Both the position numbers and the translations under genes were made by a program. The notes beneath the pieces were generated by a model. That model was given only the letters and a program-made list of their open reading frames with translations. It ran no database searches and was not told the DNA's origin. DNA of 64,000 bases, from positions 160,297 through 224,296 of the forward strand of contig CAXXPV010000005.1 of NCBI GenBank assembly GCA_963675935.2. The letters are read 5' to 3'. Shown here in pieces: positions 1 to 8,550 of the stretch. The DNA comes from G963675935 sp963675935. Its GTDB lineage: Bacteria; Planctomycetota; Planctomycetia; Pirellulales; Thermoguttaceae. Position 1 is the stretch's first letter. Each line of letters opens with the position of its first letter.

Positions 1-114
1 TCCATCACGTCCAAATTGTCGGCGAACTCGCCCTGGACCCATTCGAGATAGGCCAACCGTGGGCAATAGGCAAACTCGTTGAGCATCCGTGCGGGAACCA
101 GATCGGGAACGTCC
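1..114 (-). CDS. cas4-cas1: CRISPR-associated Cas4-Cas1 (type I-G/I-U), N-terminal piece, runs off the window
   Basis: Read on the minus strand, the first 114 bases encode DLVPARMLNEFAYCPRL followed by AYLEWVQGEFADN. This is the conserved opening of the Cas4 domain of Cas4-Cas1 fusions, with the first Cys of the Cas4 iron-sulphur cluster in YCPR. Cas4-Cas1 selects, trims and integrates spacers. The gene continues beyond the left edge, so the Cas1 part cannot be seen. There is a TGA just upstream in frame and no ATG, GTG or TTG before the Met in PARM (position 86). Bases 115-129 are the end of a transposable repeat found twice more in the window, so the native start codon has probably been replaced. 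Family call is firm; whether the gene is still expressed is doubtful. Confidence 0.72.
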
Positions 115-129
115 GTAACCGTTCACGGG
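115..129. repeat. Solitary terminal inverted repeat of the 124-bp MITE
   Basis: GTAACCGTTCACGGG matches exactly the 15-bp terminal repeat of the two complete MITE copies at 6594 and 9740. Only one end is present here, and it abuts the truncated cas4 reading frame. It is either a MITE remnant or the end of a larger relative. Confidence 0.6.
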
Positions 130-434
130 TCGGTGGACGAAAAGTAGCAGGCACACTCCGTTTGCCGTCCGCAGTGGTGTTATCCTGCGAAAATGGGGCT
201 GCCCCCATTTGTACAATCAGAAGGCATCCATGCGGAAAGTTTCTCCATTGTTTTGCGCAGGCCGTCGCATTGGCAACGAGAAACGGCACTATTGTTGCGA
301 GCGCCGTTCCCGTCGCCAACGGACAGCCGTCAACGAAAGATCGGCCGGAGCACGAACCTCCGGCCGGTAAAATGCCGCAGTTAGGATTTGGATGAGTGAA
401 TTGTCAAAGAGCAAACGCCGGTGATGTGGCGAGA
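130..434. other. Non-coding gap between csb2 remnant and cas4
   Basis: No convincing gene in either direction. Where type I-G operons usually place csb2 next to cas4-cas1, there are 300 bases of unassigned sequence. No direct repeats of CRISPR type are seen. Confidence 0.5.
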
Positions 435-1301
435 TCAGTCACCGTCGTTCATGGCCGCAAATAGGCCAAGACCGAAGAATCGACCGCCGCCAATACAAAT
501 CGGCCCGGGAACTTGAACGGGCCAGCCTTTCGCATCTCGCCATTGGATGTGAACGTGATAACGGGGATACTTCTGCAAGTGGCTGGGAATGCCGTAGCGT
601 GAGGCCAACTCCGTTCCGGGTAAGAAACCGGCCGCCCGCCAGTCGATGACGGCATGTTGCCTTAGCACGTCGGAAAAGCCGGCTTGCCCGATGGCCTTTC
701 GGATCAAAGCGTCGATTCGCTCATTGAGTTTGCCGAGCCAGCGTTTTTGGCTATCGGCGTCGGAATTGTCTTTCAAGCGGCGGCGGTAATGGCGGCAATC
801 ATCGTAACCCGGCAAAACCACCGGCGTCACAGTGGCCCAAGTGGACGAAGAGCGGACATAATGCCGAATCTGCTTATCGTTGTTGGGAAGACGCGATAAG
901 ATGGCCTGAGATTGCCCATGCCGTTCCTCGATCAACTCCGCGCCCGACAATGCCTGACCGGCCCAGGCGATCTCTCGCTGATGGCAGTCAGTCAACACGG
1001 TGATCAACACACGGCGAACGGCCCCGACCACATGGGCTTGACCTTCGCCCCGGAATTCGATGCTTGGCAGTGGAAGGAAAGCGAAGCGATTCGGCCCGAC
1101 GGGCTGATGCGTTTCACCTTTGGCTTCGCCGTGACCGAGGACGAAAGAATCGATCCATTGTGTTTCATCGGGCCTCGCTTTTTGCGATGCCTTCTTTGCA
1201 GCGCAACGCATCATGCCCGCCACGGTTAAGCCTTGCCATGGAAAAGGGTCATTGCCTGTCATTGCCTTGAAAGCGTTCTTGAAGCAAACGATGTCACTCA
1301 T
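435..1301 (-). pseudogene. In-frame deletion scar joining cas3 N-terminus to csb2 C-terminus (type I-G CRISPR)
   Basis: The frame opens with MSDIVCFKNAF and NDPFPWQ, like the N-terminus of type I-G/I-U Cas3. After about 23 residues it switches to Csb2 (GSU0054 family, fused Cas5-Cas6): TVAGMMRCAAKKAS, LGHGE, RFAFLPLPSIEFRG, VGAVRRVLIT, SSTWATVTPVVLPG and the closing YPRYHVHIQW and GGGRFFGLGLFA. In Geobacter-type loci the order is cas3, cas8 (csx17), cas7 (csb1), csb2, cas4-cas1. A single deletion would therefore have removed most of cas3, all of cas8 and cas7, and the N-terminal half of csb2 while keeping the frame. The start ATG at 1301 overlaps the stop of the upstream regulator (ATGAGTGA), as in an intact operon. 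Length 288 residues against roughly 500 for a full Csb2. Interference should be abolished. Confidence 0.75.
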
Positions 1302-2392
1302 GCCCGGCCCTTTCTTTGCCCGTCGTCTTGCCACGACACAGCAATTGGTGTCCGTAAACAGTAGTCAGTGCCTCCACTTCGCCCAACATAGTCACCCTCG
1401 ACCTCTCCGGCTCCACCACCTCTGCGTGCCGCCCAAAACTTAAAATCCACCGCATAATCTCCTCCGTCCCGTCGAGGTCGAACTCGGCCAGGAGGCTGCC
1501 GTCCTTTTCGCTGGTCAGCTTTTGGCTGGCGTGCCATGTGGATTCCCGGACGTAGCGGGCAATCGTGGGCGAGAATCGAACCTTCACATGGACCGCGCCG
1601 TCGCCGTGGAAAACGCCAAATGACTTGGCAAAGTGGGCGCGGAGATCAAAATCGTCGGGCCGGTTGAAACGGAGTTCCTCCAGTTTGACGGCTTCGATCC
1701 GATCGACTTTCCAATGGCGAACAGGATTCGCTTCGGCCACATCGCCCTCACCCTGCCCTCTCCCGGTGGGCGAGGGGAGGCAGCTCGCCGCCCGCTCCAC
1801 TTTCTGTCCGACCAGGTAGAGTGAGCCGCGATGATACGTCAGCCCGAATGGATAGATGTCGTACGTGACTGGCTCGGTCGCCCGAAGCGACTGGTACGTG
1901 ATGAACACAGCCCGGCGGTCCTCAATGGCCACCATCAGATCGTCGATCAAGTCGGCCTTCTGTGAGTAATCGCTGACACCCACCATTGTCTGGTGGAACA
2001 TCGCTGCGAACTGATCGACGTATTTCAGGGCATCGTCGTTGCCCAGCGAGGCGCGAATCTTGCGGCACGCCTGCTGGGCGGCTTCCCAGAAGACTGTGCC
2101 CGCTAACGGCTCCAGAAATCGCCGGCCCAAATAAAGGGCAATGGCTTCGTCGTAAGCGAACGACATCCCGGGCTGGTTTTTGTCCGGGTCAATACGATAA
2201 CTTTTTCGTCCGAATTGGCCGACGGTTTCGATCAATGGGAAGCCGGCCGTCTGAAACGCCTCCAAGTCGCGGCGAATGTCTTCTCGCCAACGCCCATTTC
2301 GGCGACAGCTCTTTGATGGTGACCCCATGGTGGCGGGCGCAGAGTGTTCGTAGTAGAATCCACTGCCTAACCAAGGGGGATGCTTCCGTCAT
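1294..2392 (-). pseudogene. WYL-domain transcriptional regulator, frameshifted
   Basis: A helix-turn-helix followed by a WYL ligand-sensing domain, the regulator type often placed upstream of type I-G cas operons. The HTH (from 2392: MTEASPLVRQWILLRTLCAR then HHGVTIKELS) lies in one frame; the body (DLEAFQTAGFPLIETVGQFG to the C-terminus at 1294) lies in another. The linking stretch near 2285-2310 reads sensibly (AEMGVGEKT) only in a third frame, so two single-base deletions are the simplest explanation. The body keeps the SLRATEPVTYDIYPFGL-type WYL core. About 14 residues (PSPTGRGQGEG and flanks) come from a dispersed DNA repeat inserted in frame. The stop overlaps the next gene by 8 bases. 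The DNA-binding part is probably not joined to the sensor any more. Confidence 0.72.
1744..1777. repeat. Short dispersed palindromic repeat inside the WYL gene
   Basis: CCCTCTCCCGGTGGGCGAGG is the core of a GC-rich hairpin repeat family seen between genes in many bacteria. Here it sits inside the WYL reading frame without breaking it, adding PSPTGRGQGEG. Confidence 0.5.
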
Positions 2393-2737
2393 GGTTGCAT
2401 TGCCTCGTTTGAGCTAGCATCGGACGAGAGGCTGAGTATAATTCACGTTATCCCGGCCGGGAAGCCCCGTGCTTGTGGCGATTCCACTGCCAACAGTCTG
2501 GTGCAGCATAGCTTTCATGGATTTGTTGATCACGGCTGCTAAAAAATGGTATCGGGCAGACCGATCCCCACCACACAGAGAGCGATCAGAGCAGATTGCA
2601 CTGGACCGCTGCCCTTGGGCAGGGCAACCGGCTGCCACGTCACGGACGTCACAGTTCGTAACCAATATAGCAGAGGGGTTGTACAGATTCCGACCAACCC
2701 CGAAGATTTTTTCCGACGGGCTTATTTGCACTGTGTT
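2393..2737. other. Intergenic region, no gene seen
   Basis: Lies between the WYL regulator and the response regulator. The open frames here lack recognisable motifs, ribosome sites and family resemblance. Confidence 0.5.
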
Positions 2738-3604
2738 TCACACTCCCGCTGTTGATACTGGTTTCTGCCGGGACTTGGGGTCTGGACGTGCCTGTTCTTC
2801 GTTGCTGATGCAAACCACAATCGACTCCGCCAATCGATAGCCAATACTGCGGCTCAGCAAGACGTCTTCCCGGCTACAGACAAAGCCTGCGGATTCGAGC
2901 TGTTCCGCGACTGTGTTCCGAAACTCCTTAACGGTCTCGGCAATGGCATTCTGGCCGCCCGTTGCACCAAGCTGTGCGGCCAGCTTGGCGCCACTACGGG
3001 CGACGAACTTTCCATTGGGACGTTTTTCACGCAAAATGTCCAGTATTCGCCGCATGCGGGTGAGCCCTTCGACGACCGTCGCGCCGCACAGCGTCACGCG
3101 ATCAGGGAAGAACACCATTTCACCGCCTTTAAACGGCGTTGGCGTGTCAGAACCACGATCTGGGGCACCTGCCGGGTCAGTATTGTGCCTTTTTTTAGGC
3201 GGTGCAAGTGCATCCAGAATCACCCGGTCAAGCGTGTTGCCAGTCGGCGGGAACGGCTTCTTGACGTAGTCGACCGCGCCGTTCTTCATGACTCGGACTG
3301 CCAGATCGGGGCAGTCCAAGCCGTGGCCCGTCATCACGATGATCGGCGTCATTTCGTCAACCCGGTGCCTGACGATCTCGCGCAGCAGGTTCTCGCCATT
3401 CTGAATTCGGGCAAGCCCTCGATCCGTCCGAACGGGCAGTTCCAAGTCCAAGAGATAATAGGAATACCGCTTGGCCGTGAGCAGCTGGCGTGCCTCTTCC
3501 TGCGATCGGGCCTGATCGTACCTGTGCCCGAGCGAGTCGAGAATATCGGCGACTACATCCTGGATCCCCGGATCGTCGTCAATCACCAATGCTTCGTAGG
3601 TCAT
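2738..3604 (-). CDS. Two-component response regulator
   Basis: About 288 residues. A receiver domain occupies residues 1-130 with the acidic pair in VIDDDPG, the phospho-accepting Asp in LLDLELP, the switch residue in IIVMTGH and the Lys in YVKKPFP. After a Pro/Gly-rich linker, the C-terminal ~100 residues (EKRPNGKF to SRSIGYRLAE) look like a winged-helix output domain, so it is probably a DNA-binding regulator; the target is unknown. ATG at 3604 follows GGGAGG by five bases, which I prefer to the GTG at 3610. It overlaps the end of the kinase fragment upstream by about 25 bases, as expected of a translationally coupled kinase-regulator pair. Because the kinase is truncated, this regulator may be orphaned. 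Confidence 0.8.
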   Translation of the reverse strand: MTYEALVIDDDPGIQDVVADILDSLGHRYDQARSQEEARQLLTAKRYSYYLLDLELPVRTDRGLARIQNGENLLREIVRHRVDEMTPIIVMTGHGLDCPDLAVRVMKNGAVDYVKKPFPPTGNTLDRVILDALAPPKKRHNTDPAGAPDRGSDTPTPFKGGEMVFFPDRVTLCGATVVEGLTRMRRILDILREKRPNGKFVARSGAKLAAQLGATGGQNAIAETVKEFRNTVAEQLESAGFVCSREDVLLSRSIGYRLAESIVVCISNEEQARPDPKSRQKPVSTAGV

Positions 3605-4046
3605 ATTCACCTCCCGCGTCTTGTTCGATCGGCAGGATGATGGTCACGGTGGTTCCCACATCCATTTCACTTTTGATGCCGATGCTGCCGCCAAGCGCGG
3701 CCAGATTCCGCCGCGCAATGGGCAATCCGAACCCGGTGCCCTGACTCTTCTTGGTTGTTTTTCCCGGCTCGAATTCCAAAATCTCCACCAGATCCTCGGT
3801 GCAGATCCCCATGCCGCTATCACGAACGGTGATCTCGAACGCCTTCGCGTCCGTCAGTCGGGCGGAAACCGCAATGGTGCCCGACCGAAACTTGCTCGGC
3901 CCTTCGCCAAAGGCCTCAAAGGCATTTTTCAACACATTGGCAATGGCAATCAGAATCAGATGGCGAGAAACCTCCACGACGAGCGAGCCGGGGATGTCGG
4001 ATCCCGAAAGGGCCGCGATCACCTTGTCTGCCTGGTCCTGATTCAA
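3579..4046 (-). pseudogene. Histidine kinase, only the ATP-binding domain remains
   Basis: From about position 3998 downwards the frame is a HATPase_c domain: N box NVLKNAFEA, G1 box RDSGMG, G2 box GTGFGLP, then LAALGGSIGIKSEMDVGTT. The sensor, transmembrane and phospho-acceptor His parts are missing. The preceding 16 codons (from a TTG at 4046) instead continue the ATPase fragment upstream, so two unrelated gene pieces are fused. Without its phospho-acceptor domain it cannot be a normal kinase for the adjacent regulator. Confidence 0.7.
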
Positions 4047-4358
4047 TTCGGCTTTTGTCTACAGCAATTCCACGTCTTTGCCGGCGATTGCTTTGGACAG
4101 TTCGGACGGCCAAAAGGCGTTGGCAAGTTTTTGGGCCACGACGCCGAACTTCATTCGCGTGCCCCGCAGGCTGTCTTCCAAAAACTGCCGGTAACGCTCG
4201 GGATTGCCGAATTGCGTCAACGTCACCCGGATGGCCGGCGCCAAGCTCTCGTTGATGCGTTCCGCCACGGCCTTGCGAACGAAGAACCGCTGGTCCTGCA
4301 GTTCGGAAAGACGGGCCAGAAGCCCGGATCGCTCCTGCTGCAAAGTCGCCAGCTTATG
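4047..4358 (-). pseudogene. Fragment of an AAA-type ATPase with coiled coil
   Basis: LATLQQERSGLLARLSELQD, then VRKAVAERIN, IRVTLTQFGNPERYRQFLED and KFGVVAQKLANAFWPSEL resemble the region ahead of the C-terminal ATP-binding half of large coiled-coil AAA ATPases. The likeness appears to continue past an in-frame TAG at about 4059 (KDVELL, stop, TKAELNQDQADKVIAALSGS) to about 3999, so one nonsense change plus two truncations destroyed it. The family is assigned from memory of related proteins. Confidence 0.5.
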
Positions 4359-4776
4359 GCGAACGATTCTTCCGGCAGCACGACGAACTCTTCCGCGACG
4401 GGCAGGTGGGAATAGTCGCGCCGACCGTGACCGGCATGACCATGCTGCGCACCGCGTTTCTTGGGAGTCGTTCCGACCTCTGGGGATCGAACAAATCGTT
4501 CGAGCGATGACCTTGGGCCGACTTCTCCGACTTGCGGCCAAAGAGTTTGTCTTGCAGGGCGTGGACTTGGCCACGCGATTGTTCAAGCTCCTCCTCCAAC
4601 TGCTCGATGCGTTTGACGGCCTTGGCGTGTTGGCTTTTCCAGTAGCCGACCTCCCGGCGAAAATATCGCTGCAACTGTTCCAACGCCCGCTCCAGCCGCA
4701 GCACGGCAGGGCAGTTGGTGCAGGAAGCCGATGGCTCCGGCGTCTCGACTGGAAGGTCCAGAAGCGTGGCATTCAT
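4355..4776 (-). pseudogene. IS66-family transposase (TnpC) N-terminal fragment
   Basis: The frame starting at 4776 shows the coiled coil and LQDKLFGRKSEKS motif typical of IS66 TnpC N-termini. A frameshift near 4480 moves the continuation (RGAQHGHAGHGRRDYSHLPV, EEFVVLPEES) to another frame, and the gene stops at the ATPase fragment near 4355. The DDE catalytic core is absent. It is unlike the complete IS66 copy at 11872. Confidence 0.65.
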
Positions 4777-5355
4777 AAGGCCACGCTATAACCGGATTGA
4801 CTGCCTCAAACCAGATCAATATCTTCGCCAACCCACCCCAAAGGACGGATTAGACGAAGCTTTACTCGCAGCAACGCGCAAATTATTGCCGTTACGTATG
4901 TTAGGCGAGTCTTGCGGCCGTTGAAATGCGGCGCATTTATGGTTCCAAGACGCCTACTTTGTCGTGCAACAATGCAGATATAGCGACTATTCAACGCCAA
5001 TTGCGGCCGTCTCGATTGTCAATCAGACATGGCGGGGAGGGTGGGGTCAAAATCAACGGCCGTCGGCAAGTTTTGGGGAAGCCGCCCCGCCGTGCCATAT
5101 CGAACTTCTTTGGAATTCTGACGAACAAGCTGACGCGGCGATTCTCCGAGGAATCGCAAAAAAGGTTGGTGCGAACATTTCAAGACCACGCCGGAAATTC
5201 ACTGACGCGGCGATTTCGCAAAGATACTCAACCCTGCTCAACAATGCAGATGCGACGGGAGTCACCTGATTCAGCCATTTCCTTGATACGCACCGACCAA
5301 TTGCATCACCAGTGCCTTATCCATTACAATCAACGCAACAAGCTGGAGAACGAAT
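4777..5355. other. Intergenic region, no gene seen
   Basis: Nearly 600 bases with no recognisable coding sequence on either strand. A short direct repeat, TGACGCGGCGATT, occurs near 5130 and 5210 but no larger structure is evident. Confidence 0.45.
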
Positions 5356-6003
5356 GTGCCAACTGCCGAAATCATTGAACTTACAGCCGACCACGTAAAA
5401 TCTCTTTTGTCCGGCGAAGGAAGCGGCCACGATTGGTGGCACATCGAGCGGGTATGGCGAATGGCGAAACGGATCGGACAGGCTGAAGGAGCCGACATGC
5501 TTGTTGTGGAACTGGCCGCCCTGCTTCACGACATCGCCGATTGGAAGGCGCACGGCGGCGATGCCACCGTTGGCCCGAACACGGCAAGGACGTGGCTTGG
5601 CTCGCTCGGCGTTGATTCAGCCATGACACAGCATGTCAGTCAGATTATCGCCGACATCTCTTTCAAGGGAGCAGGCGTTGAGCAACCGACGCTCTCCCTG
5701 GAAGGCCGAGTGGTACAAGACGCCGACCGCTTGGACGCGATCGGGGCAATCGGCATCGCCCGAGCGTTTGCCTATGGCGGAAGCAAGGGCCGATTGATCT
5801 ACGATCCGGCTTGCAAACCGACAGAGCATCAGACCGCCGCTTCCTATCTGAACACCAACGGCACAACCATCAATCACTTCTACGAAAAGCTGTTGTTGCT
5901 CAGGAACCGCATGAACACACCGAGCGGATAAACCATTGCCGAGCAACGCCATCAGTTCATGGAGGAGTTCTTGCGGCAGTTCTACGAAGAATGGGGTGAG
6001 TAA
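5356..6003 (+). pseudogene. HD-domain phosphohydrolase (YedJ-like) with an in-frame stop
   Basis: A metal-dependent HD hydrolase of the YedJ type. The metal ligands are visible in GHDWWHIERV, LLHDIAD and QDADRLDAIGAIG. Translation probably begins at GTG 5356, seven bases after GGAG; an out-of-frame ATG overlaps it. The frame meets TAA at 5929-5931 after RMNTPSG. Reading through this one codon gives TIAEQRHQFMEEFLRQFYEE and a natural stop at 6003, which is the usual C-terminus of the family. An AAA to TAA change is the simplest explanation. The lost 24 residues form a terminal helix, so a shortened 191-residue enzyme might still fold. Natural substrate unknown. Confidence 0.78.
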
Positions 6004-6156
6004 CCATGCGAAACATGTCGGATTGTCATGACTACTATGATGTAGTACAGTCCACCGAACAGCATCGAACGGTAGTCTATCCGCGAACAAGAAGGGAGGG
6101 AAAACTGAGCCGTAGCATCTTAATGGCTCAACTGCCTTGCCCGCAACGAATCACGG

Positions 6157-6564
6157 TCATACTTGCCCAAGCCGTTTCATTTCAATTTCAGCCACCACCG
6201 ATTCAGGCAGTTGCTCCGATTCCTCCCACGGCCCATAGTGCCGATTTCTTAGGAATAGAAAGATGGCGTGGTCGGCCGAATATCTCTTGCTGACTTCGGG
6301 TTTCAGTGTCTTGTAATACTTATCCCGCTTAAAATCTCTGACGCCAACCGGCATGGCAAGGTCCATCACGTCGTCGCCACGTTCGCACCATGCGTGGCCG
6401 ATTCGCTTTTCCAGTCGTCCACTGAGAACGGTGCCGTGAACCAACGTCCAACTCTGTTGTTTCGACGCTGAGGCCCACCTGTATGCGGCACGATAACAGT
6501 CGCCCGTGAAATCCTGCTGGAGCAGATCGTCGGGCGTATCGGGTTGGAATGATTTTCGTTTCAT
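6157..6564 (-). CDS. Conserved hypothetical protein
   Basis: A 135-residue cytoplasmic protein starting at MKRKSFQPDTPDD. Notable segments are LVHGTVLSGRLEKRIGHAWC followed by ERGDDVMDLAMP and DKYYKTL. I do not recognise the family; the His/Asp placement is vaguely reminiscent of small cysteine-hydrolase folds but no catalytic set is evident. A MITE sits 30 bases upstream of the start, so the native promoter has probably been separated or replaced. Confidence 0.5.
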   Translation of the reverse strand: MKRKSFQPDTPDDLLQQDFTGDCYRAAYRWASASKQQSWTLVHGTVLSGRLEKRIGHAWCERGDDVMDLAMPVGVRDFKRDKYYKTLKPEVSKRYSADHAIFLFLRNRHYGPWEESEQLPESVVAEIEMKRLGQV

Positions 6565-6593
6565 TGGCTTGCCGATGGTTGCTACTGTAAAAA

Positions 6594-6717
6594 GTAACCG
6601 TTCACGGGGCACCCGTCATTCTGAGCGCAGCGAAGAATCTCTCGTAGGATCGCGGCCCAGACGAGATTCTTCGCTGCGCTCAGAATGACGATGTTTTCCC
6701 GGCCCGTGAACGGTTAC
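6594..6717. mobile_element. 124-bp MITE, copy 1, with 9-bp target duplication
   Basis: The ends are perfect 15-bp inverted repeats (GTAACCGTTCACGGG). The interior is a second long palindrome built on CATTCTGAGCGCAGCGAAG. It is flanked by a direct repeat CTGTAAAAA at 6585-6593 and 6718-6726, the signature of a transposition event. There is no coding capacity; short apparent proteins rich in HSERSEES are an artefact of the repeat. Confidence 0.88.
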
Positions 6718-6843
6718 CTGTAAAAATAGTTCAAGAAGGCGGGCCAATGCAAGCATTTCGCTGGAGGCGAACGAAAAATGGAGAGGCGTCTCTGGGGCAA
6801 CAGGGCGAGTCTCAATCAAAGAACGGGTTAGCATGGAACTAAT

Positions 6844-7533
6844 TCAGCCAATACTAATCCACCGCAATGCCATTAAAGCCATTTTCAACGGGCATTCTTC
6901 TTCAACGGCCTCCCCACGACGATACCGGCTCAGCAACTCCTGGGATCGCTGGGCCAGCATCCGTCGCACTTCACGCCGCTTCCCTTTGATTCTGGCAATC
7001 TTCATGGAATCGTAGGCCGTGGTCTGGTGCCGCATCCATGCGATGACCGCAGCCTCGGCCCTTTGTTCGACAGGGATTCGTTTTGTCCTGGCCACTGTGC
7101 CGCTACCCACCGGCGTGGCGTGGGCGGAAACGGCATGAGCAAGACGGTCGGCGAGTTCAGCATAGGTTGGATGGAAGTCGAGGAACTTCAAGACCGTCTC
7201 ATAGAAAGTGTGAACGTATTCGGTCTGCGCCTTGTCCCGGCGTCGGGCATCGGCTTCCTTCTTTTTGACAAAAGAGACTGTAGATCGTTCAACTTCGAGT
7301 TCGGCTTTAATCTTGACAACCACTGCCGATGATGCCCAAACGCCCCTTGAGAAGACTTTTCGCCCTTTCTTCTCTTGGACGATCCAATGATCTCCAGCCG
7401 CTTTGACACGACGAGTTAGGGCAGCATCGCCGGGCGGCAACAACATCCAGTCAGTTGGTGCCGTCAGGACTTTTCCATCGGCAGAACGGACGGTGTTTGG
7501 GGTGGGGCCGGGGAGGAAGGTGTTGGTGGTCAT
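6844..7533 (-). CDS. DUF2293 domain protein
   Basis: A 229-residue soluble protein. The C-terminal third (IPVEQRAEAAVIAWMRHQTT, KIARIKGKRREVRRMLAQRS, ELLSRYR) matches the DUF2293 domain, a small helical module of unknown function common in planctomycetes and actinobacteria. The N-terminal part carries a short basic/acidic helix (EADARRRDKAQTEY). It lies head-to-tail with the acetyltransferase gene, six bases away, and may share its transcript. Molecular function unknown. Confidence 0.7.
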   Translation of the reverse strand: MTTNTFLPGPTPNTVRSADGKVLTAPTDWMLLPPGDAALTRRVKAAGDHWIVQEKKGRKVFSRGVWASSAVVVKIKAELEVERSTVSFVKKKEADARRRDKAQTEYVHTFYETVLKFLDFHPTYAELADRLAHAVSAHATPVGSGTVARTKRIPVEQRAEAAVIAWMRHQTTAYDSMKIARIKGKRREVRRMLAQRSQELLSRYRRGEAVEEECPLKMALMALRWISIG

Positions 7534-7538
7534 TGCTG

Positions 7539-8051
7539 TCAGGCTGGATGGTCTATGCCGATGAAAAACGCCGGATGGTGCGTCACGTTTCCTTCAAGCA
7601 TCTTGTCGCCCATCGGCAAGCACATGAGAACCTCGGCCGGAACACCCTCCATTTTCAATTCTGGACTGTTTTGGAAGCCGAAACGCTTATAGAAGGCGGG
7701 ATCGCCAACCAGGACGCAACCTTTTGCTCCCAGACCACGAATCTGCTTCAAGCCTTCATTGACGAGGGCCTGACCGATCCCCTTTCTCTGATAAGAGGGC
7801 AAAACGGCGACGGGTCCAACTCCAAGCCACTCACAGTCGTGGCCATCGATCTTGACCGGCGAGAATGCGATTTGCCCCACAACCTCCCCGTCCACCTCAG
7901 CGACCAACGAGAGGGTTAAGGCGTTATCGGCCCTCAATCCCTCAATAATCAGATGTTCGGTTTGGTGGCTGAAGGGATGGTTCGCAAATGCGTCGATTAA
8001 AATTTGCCGGATCGAATCGTAATCGGCAGGAGTTTCGGGTCGGATAATCAT
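7539..8051 (-). CDS. GNAT-family N-acetyltransferase
   Basis: A 170-residue acetyl-CoA-dependent acyltransferase resembling YhbS. It starts at MIIRPETPADYDSIRQI. The acetyl-CoA pyrophosphate loop is LPSYQRKGIGQALVNEGL, preceded by the beta-strand VGQIAFSPVKI and WLGVGPVAVL, and followed by GDPAFYKRFGF, the YhbS-type motif. The substrate cannot be predicted. A longer in-frame extension upstream to 8177 has low-complexity content and is unlikely to be translated. Confidence 0.8.
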   Translation of the reverse strand: MIIRPETPADYDSIRQILIDAFANHPFSHQTEHLIIEGLRADNALTLSLVAEVDGEVVGQIAFSPVKIDGHDCEWLGVGPVAVLPSYQRKGIGQALVNEGLKQIRGLGAKGCVLVGDPAFYKRFGFQNSPELKMEGVPAEVLMCLPMGDKMLEGNVTHHPAFFIGIDHPA

Positions 8052-8309
8052 TTGGCACATCTGAGGTTTGGGAATATCGTCGTCTTTTAGTTCGTGATTT
8101 GGTCCCAGTTTACCACCCGAACGGCAGGTTGGACATTGGTTTGACCGCCGTTTCTGCTGATTTATCCGTTTCAGCAACCTCTTTCAGCATTAGACTTTGG
8201 CTATTTTCACAATAAGCAATTTCTAATGGGTGGGGCAATTGTTGCCACCCCCATAGAGAAGTAAAATCAGGGGTTGCGAATTCACTAGTCACATCAGGAC
8301 GGCACCATC
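8052..8309. other. Intergenic region, no gene seen
   Basis: Short spacer between the acetyltransferase start and a plus-strand gene scrap. No convincing coding sequence or structured RNA. Confidence 0.4.
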
Positions 8310-8393
8310 GTGATCGCCCCACGCAATCCACCAGAGCAAGGGCAGTTGGTTGAAGTTCGGCATCGGCAATATGTCGTGACTGAAGTCGCCCAA
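8310..8393 (+). pseudogene. N-terminal scrap resembling a DISARM DrmD-type helicase
   Basis: From a GTG at 8310 the frame reads IAPRNPPEQGQLVEVRHRQY and VVTEVAQ, like the start of SNF2-type helicases such as DrmD of DISARM phage-defence systems (PGQLVEVRxRxWVV). It then degenerates into a GC-rich simple repeat. About 110 bases on, AGGAG and ATG at 8503 open a second frame (MSQQSIDAITVFGKE) that runs into the oppositely oriented dCTP-deaminase gene. These could be the starts of two consecutive defence genes left after deletions. The resemblance is short, so this is tentative. Confidence 0.3.
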
Positions 8394-8550
8394 GGCTTGC
8401 ACGAGAAGAAGGGCGGGGAGCGGGAAGCGGGGGGCGGGGAAAGAAGGCAAAAAAGAAAAGCGAAGACGATGGGCCAAGGCTTTTTTAGAGGAGAAAAGAC
8501 CGATGAGCCAACAATCCATTGACGCCATCACCGTTTTCGGCAAGGAAATG

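Noticed and set aside
2414..2840. Open frames of about 105-123 codons on both strands
   Set aside because: No ribosome site, motif or plausible composition; overlapping alternatives are equally long.
6601..6720. Small proteins with HSERSEES motifs
   Set aside because: They are produced only by the palindromic interior of the MITE and occur on both strands.
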